DNA of 62,396 nt from Folioceros fuciformis (Eukaryota > Anthocerotophyta > Anthocerotopsida > Anthocerotales). Numbering within the stretch: position 1 is the stretch's first letter; each line of letters begins with the position of its first letter. The stretch spans positions 93,626-156,021 of the forward strand of contig JBNGIO010006328.1 in NCBI GenBank assembly GCA_049999805.1. The letters are read 5' to 3'. The notes beneath the pieces are model-generated. The model did no database searches, was not told the origin of the DNA, and saw only the letters and a program-made list of their open reading frames with translations. The position numbers were made by a program, and so were the translations under genes. This document shows positions 51,643-62,396 of the stretch, in pieces.

Positions 51643-52071
51643 GTGGTTGTCATAAATTCTAGTAGGGACTCGACTTGCGACATCATTATCAACCCCTCTA
51701 AATGGGCAACAAAGGGTTGTGCGACTAGTAAAGTCCATAAGTATCCTCTCTTGCAAGACAGACATGTTTTCACTCTAATTGATCTTGAGACCCATGGGGT
51801 TGTGGGCAAGGACTTTTCAAGGCTCATGAAGGAGTGTGCAACAATTTATTATGGTCATAGGAACAGAATTCTTCCTATTTCATTGGTGGTGGCCTTCTTT
51901 CCACAATGTGTTGCAAGGCCTTTGCAAGGTGTGTTGGCCAATGCGATCATCAGAATAGCAAGAAGTGGAAGTCAAGCATCTTCTTCGGCACCAATAGTAA
52001 GCAGGCATTTTGTTATTTCATATATTTTGGGAGTATTAGATAATTTTGGAAATCATATTCGAAGGTCCTAA
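51643..52071 (+). other. unidentified open frame in old repeat DNA
   Basis: 142 codons (first ATG 51643) with phrases such as TLIDLETHGVVGKDFSRLM. I do not recognise it. It lies just right of the Copia target site, and its end overlaps a dispersed repeat, so it is more likely a fragment of an old mobile element than a host gene. The outer Copia may have interrupted the original unit. Confidence 0.25.
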
Positions 52072-52180
52072 TCCCCAAGCATTTTTTAATTTCATATCAC
52101 AATATTTTGGGAGCAATATATAATTTGGGGAATGATTTTCAAATGGGCTAGTCCTTATTTTTAGCTTGTGGCCCTCTTTG
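52030..52180. repeat. dispersed AT-rich repeat, copies 2 and 3
   Basis: Two diverged copies of the segment at 22105-22170: ATATTTTGGGAGTATTAG with ATATTCGAAGG, then ATATTTTGGGAGCAATAT with GGGCTAGTCCTT and GTGGCCC. Confidence 0.6.
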
Positions 52181-53779
52181 GGGTTTCCTCCTCATCTTCG
52201 AGCTTCATGGAATTTTCCCTATCTCTTATAATACATATGCCACTTACTCTTAGCTACTAGAATCAAAAGTCCAATTCTTTCTTGTAAGGAGTGATACAAG
52301 ACAAGCTGTCTATGAGTAGGTTTAAGAGGTTACGACAAGTTTATGACTTATTGGTTTATTGATAACAGCTTGAGAAGATGCATGTATATACACTAGATTA
52401 GATAGGGAGGAAGTGAAGCTTGGAACGATGGCAGACGGAATTTCTTTTATCGTAACATACATTATGAGATTAAAAAATGTACATTACACGAGTGGTGCAG
52501 TAACAACGCTGGTTTAAGTGCCAAGCAAGTAAGCTCCATGCAAAGGCATGTTTAGCAGAGCAGGTTACTAAGAGCATGAGAAGCATGCAGCCCTAGGAAA
52601 AAGTGTGTGGTAGTGAATAATAGCTTAAGGCTTAAGTAAGTGCTTAAGTCAGTAGTTGCTAAGTTAGTGACTTGAGCTTGTGTATAAAAGGGGACCTAGC
52701 CAAGGGCTAAGGCAAGTTCAGTAAAGTGGAGTTGAGATCAATATCTCCTCAAAGCCTTGAGAGCACTGGGTGCTTAGGCTATGCCTTGAGAGCATGTGTT
52801 GCTTGGGCTGTAAGAGCACATGAAAGGTGCTGTGAAGGAGGTCAAGAGAATGGAGAGCTAAACTCCTAGCTTAGGCAAAGAAGGTCAAGAGAATGAAGAA
52901 CTAAACTCCTAGCTTAGGCAAAGATGGGGAGTTCTCTCTGGCCCTCCTGCTTTGTATGTTCTTGTTGACTCGTGATTTGAGTAAAGAGCAACAGCAAGAG
53001 TGCTAGCTGCGAGCAACAGCAAGAGTGCGAGTCCTCCTAGAAGAGGAGGGCGGGCTACTAGGAGGCCTAGTGCTGTGTCCGGTGGCTTCTAACTACGTGG
53101 TTCTGCCCCACCCCGTTGAAGGGGGTGTTACTGGTGCGGCTCAAATGTAAGTGGGCGAAAAGGTCCCAGAATCGCCTTCAAAAAAGAGTTGAAACTTAGC
53201 TTCACTTAACTTGACTTAACTCAACTCAACTTAACTTAACTTAAGACTTAGGATCGCGTGCAAGTATGCGCCTAGCGTGTTTCACAGGCGCACGGATGTA
53301 CCCTCCACTCAGCTACACTTTCCACAACTCAAATTCCATGCAGAGATCAGCCACTGCCCAGCGGACACGACGGAAACTCGAAATGAGGATCTCGGAGATT
53401 GTACACTGTGTTCCCTCCATTCATGATTTGTCTCAGTAGTGTTTGGGTGAACACTGACTACATAGTCGGTCAACTCCATTGGTTTTTGGATGAATTTTGA
53501 CTTATGTAGTCGGTCAAAAGCGTAGACTCAAACCCATCGGAGGACCTTCAAGTTAGGACCTTCATTGTGACCAAGATAAGCTCATCGCAGAAAATATCAT
53601 ACTGATACAGAGCTCCTGGAAGACTACCAACTACCTAGTATTTCCCTTTCATCACCAGCTGTTATCCATTCCACACAATTGGTGGGATTCTCGCCTCAAG
53701 AGTCAAACACTTCAGCTTACAGCTGCACTACAAACCCAAGTTAAAAAAATCTGTAACTTACGCCTGATACCTTACTTCT
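52181..53779. other. repeat-rich intergenic region, possible LTR remnant
   Basis: A TATAAAAG motif at about 52684 followed by GGGGACC, plus a 43-bp tandem duplication and short CTTAA-type repeats, looks like an LTR promoter remnant. No matching second copy was found in the window, so a solo LTR cannot be proved. Pentamer repeats (AACTT/AACTC) run at about 53165-53250, and GTAGTCGGTCAA occurs twice at 53463 and 53504. Confidence 0.35.
52839..52924. repeat. 43-bp tandem duplication
   Basis: Copies starting at 52839 and 52882 share AGGTCAAGAGAATG and CTAAACTCCTAGCTTAGGC. Confidence 0.85.
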
Positions 53780-54020
53780 GTGCAAGACAGGAAAGTGACA
53801 AACATTATCTTTCCCACGTCTTCAGAGTCCTCCGTCTCTGTCCATGCTGCTAAATGTACATCATCAGTTCCAGGAGATGCCACTAAATGCACTCTCAATT
53901 CATACCCACAATTCAAGGAGCAAATGATCGGATACTGGAAGTTCCTGATACGTTCTAATATCCGAGAATTTGCTCCCGGAACAATCTAAGAAGACATGGT
54001 CAGACTGGCGAACAACAGGT

Positions 54021-57000
54021 CTACATGCAAGGTATCTGTTGCCGCAGGGGTTGTAACGTATCAGAACCTGCGCGGAAGAGGAGATCGGGGTTTCTTCCAA
54101 CCTCAAGATCAGATTCTCCATCTTCCGGACTCGCATCCTCGACTTCTCCTGACAGGGCCTCTTGAGGTTCGGCGACGGTCGAAATACCTACAGAACTCTC
54201 CTCAGCTGTCGAGAGGTTACATGTGGCAAGAGTATCAGGATTCCCATTTCGAACATGCGTGTCCCCACTGGAGACATCCTCGACAGCTGAACCATCATCC
54301 GACTCTGGCTCTCCACAGCCATCCTCAACCTGATGCTCCACATTTTCATCAGAGGAAGGCTGTGACAACACTTCCATCTTCTCTCCAGCGGTCCCCGACC
54401 CTTCAGCAACGAGGTCTGCTGCACCCACAGCCTGCACATCCTCAAGGGCAGGCTTACCCACAGGATCAGCCAATTCTCCTTCCGACGCAGCTAGTTCAGC
54501 TGTGACAACCGGCCCTGTCGCAAGGACAGGTGGCTGCCATCCGACTTGCCGGTACATAGGGACAAACTCTGCTGCATTTGGATTCAGGGGTGACCTCAGA
54601 GGTGGTGATGTGGATGGAGGAATGCTGATAACAGAAGGCACATTCCTGCCCTTCACATCGTCTGCACTGCCACGGCTTCCTCTGGGACCGCCCGAACCCT
54701 GATGATTTTTCCTCATGGGAGTGACAGCAATGGTCGTTGGGATTGGAGCCAGGACAGGACGTACCGGAACAACAGCAGGAATGGCAGGGATTTTCCCGTC
54801 CTTGAAAGGCGTAATTGCCACAGTTCCCACAGTCACTCTCAAAAGAGGAGCAGTTGGCTTGAATGAAGGTGCAGCTGCTGACAATCTCCTCGCCTCAACA
54901 GCTGGAGACTCCTCCGCCGACTCTTCTGCAGAGTCCACCGACTGCGAGTCCTGCAGAGCATCTGCATACTTTTTCTCCTCTTCCGTCAAGCATTTCTTGT
55001 CCTGGAACCCAGCTTCACTGTCCCCATCAGACCCTTCACCTTCCTCTGGAGGATGTCTAACCGTTTCTTGTAAATAGACGATTGCAGGATCTTGCAATAC
55101 GGACTCCACAGGCTTTTGCGGTATCTCGGTTCCCGCGACAGCCATACCTCTCTCCAGTGTTGCCTGCTTCGCTTCTTCGTCAGCCTTGGCACATTCGTCT
55201 GCCCAGCTGAGCATTGCCTTGACTGACTTCTCTACCCGAATCGGCACCTTCTCGTCGCTACCCGACTTCACGACCGCTGGAACAGGCAGAGCCATGCTGT
55301 TAGACTGCGCCTCCTCTACCTCTCCGGCTGCACTAATATCCTGCTCACTGGAGGCAAGTACTGGCTTCACCTCCTCCTTAACTGACTTGGAGACCTGCAT
55401 GCCACTAACGCTGCTGACCTCCGGAGCCTCGTCAGGCTGCTTGGAATCCAGCAACTTCTCCACTGGGATGGATTTCACGTCAGAAACTTGTCTCTCCGCG
55501 AGTTTGGAGATCTGCGCCTTCCTCTCGAGTACCTTCACTTCCTCTGATTTCCTGTCAAGAATTTTAGTCTCCTGTCCTTTCTTATCGACTACCTTGGGAG
55601 CTTTTTTCTCAAAGGCCTTGACAACTGGAGACCTCTTCTCCAGCATCTTCTGGTCTTGCACCTTCTTCTCCTGCACCTTATTTTCCACAGCTTTTTTGTC
55701 AACCCCTCTACCATCCTGCTTCTTGTCAACTACCTTCCGCTCGACAGTCTTTGTTTCCTTGCTCTTCGCTTCATTGTCTTCCACATTGACTTCCGCGAGT
55801 TTGCTTTCCGGAGGGGGCGAATCAGTCACCTTGGAATATGTAGCAGCCACTGACCCGGGTGGCGCCAGGGCTACTTCCTTGTAAGAAGGTGTGGTCCTCA
55901 CTCCACAACCAGCAGGGGCTGCTGAGGCCGTGTTCACCGATGGTCTTGCCGGAGGAGTGCCCACCTCAGGCTTCGAAGCCGGGATACTATTCTCAGACAG
56001 TGGCCCTACGTTCGATGACGGGCTGTCAGCAGCAACACTGCCAGCAACAGGCTGTACCTTGATGGGAGCTGCAGGCTTAGGGAGAGCCGAGGTTTCAGAT
56101 ACAGCTCCTGCAGAGCTAGCAGTTGCTGGCAATACTGCCTTCCCACTGGAACCTCTAGCAACCTTCTTCACCTGCTCCCCATGGGGACCTGTTGGCAAAT
56201 TTCCGCTTAGCTTCCTCCTCAATGCTCCAGAACCTCTGTCCTTATCACGCAAATTCATCTGCCGCTGCTGAACATTATTATGCACGTTCTGCAGTTTGGA
56301 ACCAGCATGTATTTTAATGCCCAATCTCCTGTTGCTAGACATCGAGGATCGATTGCGAGATACGGCTTCTTGCCAGCCCTCATCCTCGGTAGCAGCTTCA
56401 CGTAACACGGTGACAGGAATTTCAGGTGGAATAGCGGGACGTCGTTCCTCACGAGGTGTTAAGTTGTCTTCAGATGCAGAGGTAGTCTCTGGAGCACTTG
56501 AGGAGTTGTCCCTTGCATCTAACTCCGCTGCGTCCATCAAATTCTTGTCCTCCGCTTCAGAAACCAAGAAGACTTCCGCCTCCCTATTCAAGTCCTCTCC
56601 CGATGACGAAGTTGGGAAGCTACCCAAAAAGCTTGCCTTGCCTTTAGACTACAATCACCGGAGATTAGAGTTAAATACAGGCATAACGATATTGCTTGAA
56701 CGACAAGAAGACTCTTGAGTCTTTCACCTTCGTTCGGCGTGTCTTTCCTTTGCTGAGATCCAGCTTCCCTTTCCCGTCTTCCTCAGCATTAATATACTCC
56801 AGTAAATCTGACACACTGTTCGTGCAATGATAAGAACAGGCAGGTACAAGTGTACGACAAGCTCTACCTTCGTAAGGATGAATCATTCTGCACAATCTCC
56901 GAAATGTTCTACAATATCAATACCTCAAATGCCCTTTACTCGCGATCGAAGCATCAGGCTTAGGAGTACCAGTGCGGGCTGCCTCCTGCTGCTCCAGGGC

Positions 57001-60000
57001 CTTCGAGTCGAAATACTCAAGCCATGCATTGGCATCCTGGGTACGGAGATCATCTGGCCCCAGCTTGGCTTGAAGAATTTGCAGTGTGGTTTGCTCATGC
57101 TGCACACTGAGCGAGTACGCTTCCATGAGGGATAATGCAATGGCTATAGCGTGGTAGCTGGCCGCAGTCTGCATAGACAAGTAAAAAATAAGTTATCAAG
57201 AAGGGATGACACACGCAGTGAGACGGACTGCAGCAATTTTCCAGGGGATTGAGGGCTAACCTGAATGTGGTCGACCCCTAGAAGTCTTTGGTTGCACTTC
57301 AAGGCCTCGTGAAGATACCTCAGAGCAACATGAATATTCCCAAGTCCCTCCTCCATCATTGCAACGTTGATGTAAGTGGCCGCGGTGTTTGGGTGGGACG
57401 GACCGCAAGTGAGATGTAGCAGATAAAGAGCTCGGTTCACGTATCTGTTGCAATATTTGATCCTGAGCACACGCTGACGAGACGGAAGTACAAGTGACGA
57501 GTGTATGCACATAAGACTTACTTCAGCGCGAGTTCCGTATGTTGGAGACGATAATAGAAGACAGCGAGATCGCCATAACTCTTCATGGTATCCGGGTGGT
57601 CAAGTCCGAGTTCTCTTTCATTGATGTCCAGAGCCTTTTGCTGATAAATAGTTGCCTGGAGACAAATCACAGACGCACGGTAAGTAGGGTGTGGTGTTTA
57701 CACACCACTATATCAAGATACATTTGGATAAAAACGACACCTGATTGAAGTCTCCTGTGTGGTACAAGACAACGGCCAGCAAACTGTACGCTCCGGCAGT
57801 CATTCGATGATACGGTCCACAAACGGCAACGAGCTTTGCCAGTGCCTACAGTTCAGTCGATAGCAGAGTTAGAACTTTGCAGAACAAACAAACCTTGACA
57901 CCACCCTAGTACCTTAGTAGACACAAACCTTAGTACCGAAATTGACTGCATCGTCGAGCTTGCCTTTGTCCAGAGCAGTTTTAGAGGACTCCAACAGCGT
58001 GCGACCATCAGCAGACGAGCACGCGACTTGCTGCGGAATAAAAAACCCGGTAAGCAATGAGACTGTGATCCAAAAGTTAGAAATGACCAATGCAAAGACC
58101 CCTTACCTTGTACACAGGAACCATGCTGATGATATCTAACTTCTTGAAAGGTGTGGGGGAATCCAGCTCGTAGTCGCGAGGAACCATCTCAATCCCAACC
58201 TGCAAAGCGGGAGGCCATAGTTAGGATCGACCATGAGAACATCTCATACAGACAGGAGCCACTAAAATCGCCAGCAACCTTGTGGCAAAGTCCACGGAGG
58301 ACTGCGTATTTCCGCAGCTCGTCCCGAGTACTCTTAGGAAGCTTCCAGCCAAACCTCTTCTCCACAAATGTTTCCACCCAGTGCCACATCAGTAGGTCTG
58401 GTCTATCCAGCGTCTCGTCGGTTGCCTCCTCTGCTGGGAAAGTACCCAGCATGTAATTAAGAGCTGCAGCAACGGAGACCGCGAGCTCGGAGGTATTCGT
58501 GGTGGACGCAATAACAGCGTGCAAAACATGCTTGAACGCACGCACAACCATCTCATGCTCACACAACGATTGAACATGAGGCAGCTTGGATGCCAGTTCC
58601 GCCTGCGCCCAGGACAACATAGAGGTCGGGTCGGTGACCATGCAACTCAAGGACAAATCCAAGCTAAAGGAAGTATGAAAGATGAGCTCCTTACCACACG
58701 ACCCAGCGAGTGCATTCGAAGACCCCGGGTATGCATGAAATCTGTCAAGGTCCGTCCGTCCACAGGGGAGAGCTCGAGAGATCCAAAATCCGAGACCTGA
58801 TTGCAAGTGTACCGTCTGTTAACCGGCAGGTAGGATGCAATCGTCCTAGACATGAAACGAAGATACTTTTAAAAACTCACAAGCTTTGGCAGCGCAACCT
58901 CTTCATAATAGTGCCGAGCAGCGTCCATGAGCTCTGATATGGACTGCGCGAACACATTCACAGCCCACAACACCAAATCAGTAATTGAAGACTGGGAGAA
59001 GCAAGCAATCCAGTAGTCCCTAGAATAACACCTTTCTATGAAGACCAGTCTCTGATTCCTTCAGTCGGCTGAACGCGGCGTCTGAGAGTCTGCTCCGAAG
59101 CTCAGCTTCCACCTCAGAGTCCTCTGCAATCAACTTCAGCGCCGTTTCCGCTTCACCTGAATTTCCGTCGTCGACAGCCAACTTCTCCTCCATCAAATCC
59201 GAATCTTTGACTGCTGATCCAGCCTTAGACTCGACATCCTTCCCAGCAACGTCTTTGTTGCTGTCCTTAGAATCGGCCTTAGATGTGATGGCCTGCCCTT
59301 GCAAATGCTGCACCCAGCATGCACCTAGCTCCCATCGAATGGCGGGGGACACACCTTTCTCATGATCCACCACTGCCAGACTCTCTTTCAAGATGTTTTG
59401 CACGATCTCACCGGCAGCTTGCAGCTCCTCCCCATCTGAGCCGGTTCTGCTTGCTTGGGCTCCAACTGCAGCCACGCCTCTGTGAAGCAAAGTGCGCAAG
59501 CTGCATCCGATACCCCTCTTCAACTTCCCGCACAGCGGCTGACTGCGCCTGAAATCACGAAGAACTATCAAACATGAATGGTTACCTATTCACATTGAGT
59601 GCATTGGCACCTCCATCGGCCTGATCTTCGATGTTAAGTTCTGCTGCTGCGAGGTCAAGGCCCTGTAGACTTGCGTCTCCGATGCCGGACGCTTCAACCA
59701 AAGCCGTATATCCACGATGGCGGACGATCACCATGCCCAACGTTGCGGTATCCTGCAACAAGCACACATAGCACTCTTTCCAAATGAATCCTGCGGGCAT
59801 TGCGGACGATGAGTAAAGCCAAAAGAGGAGAGGAAATCGAAATTGCTCACATGGACAGTAGTGCTCTCATCAGCTGTGATTCCTTTCAGCAGGTTTTTCT
59901 GCGCCAAGTCCTCCGACATCTCTCCGTTCGCGATGCTGCCATTGATTCTTATCTCAATCTTGTTGCTGGCGTTGGCCACATCTCTGGACACCGTAATTTT

Positions 60001-62275
60001 CAACTCCCCACTGATGGTCTCATAAATTACTCCGTCGATTCTGGAGAAGGGGGCTTCACCTTTGCTCCTCTGCTCATCAGCATACTCAACAGCCACAGTT
60101 GCTTCATACACAGCCACGTCGACAAAGAGGTTGTGCAGAATGAACGCCTTCTTATCCCGAATTTGCCGTTCTTCCGGTGTTTTGCAAGCCATGGCGGCAA
60201 GAATTGCGAATTCCCGCGCCCATGGTCTAGACTTACTCTTACCATCTCTACCTTGACCTCCTCCATTTCCCCCCCATGTCTCGTCTTCAGAGGGAAGTGC
60301 AGGGAAAGTCGTAGGGGCATCAGCCGCTATCGTGGGCACGAGCCACGTGTTGGACCGGAGACCGTAGGGCAAGTTGCCAAACTGCAGGATTACAGATTCA
60401 GAGGGATGAGCACCACACACTTGCAATTACCTACCCGGGGGGTGCAGTAACAACGAGACTCACCTTATTCCTTTCAGCGAAAGCTCTCAGAAGCTCGTCG
60501 TATGCCTGCACCACACACCACACCACAGTGCTCACTCAGGGCACAAGACACGCGACCAACATGTAACAAGACACGCGAAGAATCTACAGTCCCATGAAAA
60601 TCTACAGTCCCATGAAAACGTTCACAGTCCACATATCTGCAAGCCAGTTCTAAAAACAGAAAGGTGCGAAGGGAGTAGGGGCACACGTTAACGAAAGCTT
60701 TGCTTAGGCGACGCAGAAGCTCTACAAGCGAGCGACTGTGAATCAATTGCTTGCCGTTGCTGTAAAATCCTCTGGCGCAAGCGGTTACTGTAACAAGTTT
60801 CCCGTTGCATAGTCTCACCTGCCACCAGGACCAGCATGTAAAATCTCGAGGAGCAGGCAGATGTCAGACAGGATTGCGAGCAAGCAAATGTGCAACGGCA
60901 CGTCGACGGAGAGGAACACACATCAATGGGGAAAAAGTCTCCGTCCGCGGACAACTCTTCCAGCTGCAACTTGGTGGATCGCCGCAAAACTGCACAGACG
61001 AATGAGCATATTAACCAGGCAGCCAGCTTCGAATCAGTGACGGGCAGCGCAGGAAGTGACAGAAAGGAGAGAGAGCGAGAGCAGGAAGGCGCGCGCTCCA
61101 CTGACATTGAATCGGTGGTGTCAAGTGCGAAAAGGAGAAAAATTCGTAAAACTGGCCGAGCTTGGATGGCGGACACATTCCAGTCATATCACCCTTCTCT
61201 GTGGCCTCCTTGGCAGCGGCCATCGCGGCTGCCGCCTCAGGCTTGCTAATCACGGTACTCCTGGGCTTGTTGGTACTGCTCTGAGGGGTGAATTTGAAGG
61301 GAGCCTGCGCGGCGGGCTGCTCCTGCTGCTGCCTATCCTCGGAATCCGCATCGGTGGCGCTTTCCTTGGCGGAATCGCCCTTATCTTGATCCCCAGCGGC
61401 ACCCGCAGGCGCGACCTTAGCCGCCCGGTCAGGTTGCTTCCCAGATGGCCCGAAGCAGGTAGTGCAAGCCACGATGTCCAGCAGTCTTCTGATGTGCGTC
61501 ACCGCCTCCTCCTCCGTATAATCCTCTGTCCCGAAAGGAGCGGCCAGTCAAACCACCGCCGTGAGAAAATCTTTCCCACGTCCATCCAAAGCAAGAACAA
61601 AAAAACGAAAACCGGGATCACGTTCTACCTTCAACCAGCGTCAGGACGCAGGGCTTCAAGATGGAGACTTCCAGCGAATCCCGCAACCGCGGTCCCCTAA
61701 CCTGCAGTCAGCGAGAAGGCACAGAATGAGTGACGGTGATAACGCAGGTGCACACACGTCATGAGTGGAAAGTCCAGCGCGCCACCTCGTGATGCAACGA
61801 GTAGCTGGTGAGATGGCAGGTTTCCACATGAACTGCCAGCAGGCGTCGCACATCCAAAACGCGATCCGTAGAAATTCCCTGCACCAGCACACAGACAAGA
61901 GCAGTGAGCACACTCCCACTCAGTCCAGCGCAAGCGTCCCTCAATCCCTCTCCAGCAGCAAAAAACACCTATCCCCTAAACCTCAGCACCAAACCATCAC
62001 CTTCAATGTAACCGGGTTCTCACTCCCCGGCAGGTTCACAGCGATGTCGAGCACCGTAGGCAGAACTGCAACCCGCAAATTGAACATGAGAGAACAGGAG
62101 GAGGAGAAGAACATTAAAAAAAAAAAAAAAAGCATCTCCACCACCGAATTCAATTCCATCCGTTCCAACAAGATTCCTCCCGTCCAGTGAGGACACGAGA
62201 CTCACTCTTCTCCTCCTTCTTCTTCTTCTCTCCCTTCGCCTTGTGCGTCTTGGCCTTCCCCGTCCTGGGAGCCAT
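54021..62275 (-). CDS. REC: REC/CLU-type TPR protein (REDUCED CHLOROPLAST COVERAGE family), about 20 exons
   Basis: Starts [20 protein letters not shown] at 62275. Early exons in phase: 62206-62275, 62001-62065, 61786-61878, 61629-61701, 61106-61525, 60922-60989, 60687-60818, 60464-60506, 59851-60381, 59586-59753 and 59032-59500, then about nine more to a last exon ending at 54021. Blocks match Arabidopsis REC proteins: [43 protein letters not shown]-domain text [14 protein letters not shown] and [14 protein letters not shown], then [19 protein letters not shown] repeats follow (57853-56920), then a long disordered tail with [25 protein letters not shown] and NAAEFVP. RECs are large cytosolic proteins that help set chloroplast volume per cell; CLU relatives such as FRIENDLY act on mitochondria and mRNA. 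The last exon alone encodes over 850 residues, so the protein is about 1,800 residues. Mid-gene exon limits are approximate. Confidence 0.93.
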
Positions 62276-62396
62276 GGTCGTCCCTGCCCCGGAGCTGGCA
62301 CCGGTTTCACAAACCAATTCCCTGGGCCTGGCAGGCGGCAATCAATTCCCGGTCCCCGAATCCCTCCACCCCGAGCAGCGGCGGCAATGCGCCCGG
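62276..62396. other. REC 5' untranslated region, window edge
   Basis: 121 bases upstream of the REC start codon, GC-rich, with no further start in frame. Promoter lies beyond the window. Confidence 0.4.

Overview
The window is nuclear DNA of a land plant. Intron-containing eukaryotic genes dominate: a Dof transcription factor, a DYW-type PPR protein, plant SINA-like and KHZ-like proteins, a REC/CLU protein, an intron-containing elongator tRNA-Met, Copia elements and a Mutator-like element. A gene for a cytoplasmic dynein-2 (intraflagellar transport) intermediate chain points to a plant with motile, ciliated sperm, that is a seedless plant. A long DYW protein argues against marchantiid liverworts. 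A lycophyte, fern, hornwort or moss all remain possible, and I cannot name the species.

Layout. 1-2.4 kb: single-exon Dof gene. 2.4-6.8 kb: intergenic, holding a tRNA-Met(CAT). 6.8-21.4 kb: compact gene island with a folate transporter (FOLT1-like, 12 exons), a DYW PPR, the v-SNARE VTI1, a SINA-like E3 ligase sharing a short intergenic region with the dynein-2 intermediate chain (WDR34/FAP133-like), and an NADP-dependent alkenal/double-bond reductase. 21.8-24.7 kb: AT-rich stretch with two divergently transcribed secreted single-DUF26 (ginkbilobin-like) genes. 24.86-29.14 kb: a Mutator-like element with about 220-bp inverted termini, a decayed transposase and an extra open frame resembling the zinc-ribbon/OB end of RPA70. 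30.5-32.0 kb: CCCH/KH RNA-binding protein. 33.3-34.1 kb: minisatellites. 35.2-38.1 kb: SUMO gene tail-to-tail with an alpha-tubulin gene. 39.6-51.5 kb: a Copia element on the minus strand (target duplication GGTCC) with a second, younger Copia on the plus strand inserted into its RT/RNase H region. 51.5-53.5 kb: old repeats. 54.0-62.3 kb: a REC/CLU-TPR gene of about 20 exons.

The host genes are mostly housekeeping (cytoskeleton, trafficking, SUMO and ubiquitin tagging, organelle biology) and do not form one pathway. Six runs of exactly 100 N are scaffold joins; two of them have overlapping flanks and probably hide no missing sequence. Gene models were built by hand from splice signals and remembered family conservation; no search was run. 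The best candidates for something new are the Mutator-like element carrying an RPA-like ORF, the DUF26 pair with its own conserved signature, the K40Q alpha-tubulin, the long-tailed SUMO, and retention of a dynein-2 intermediate chain.
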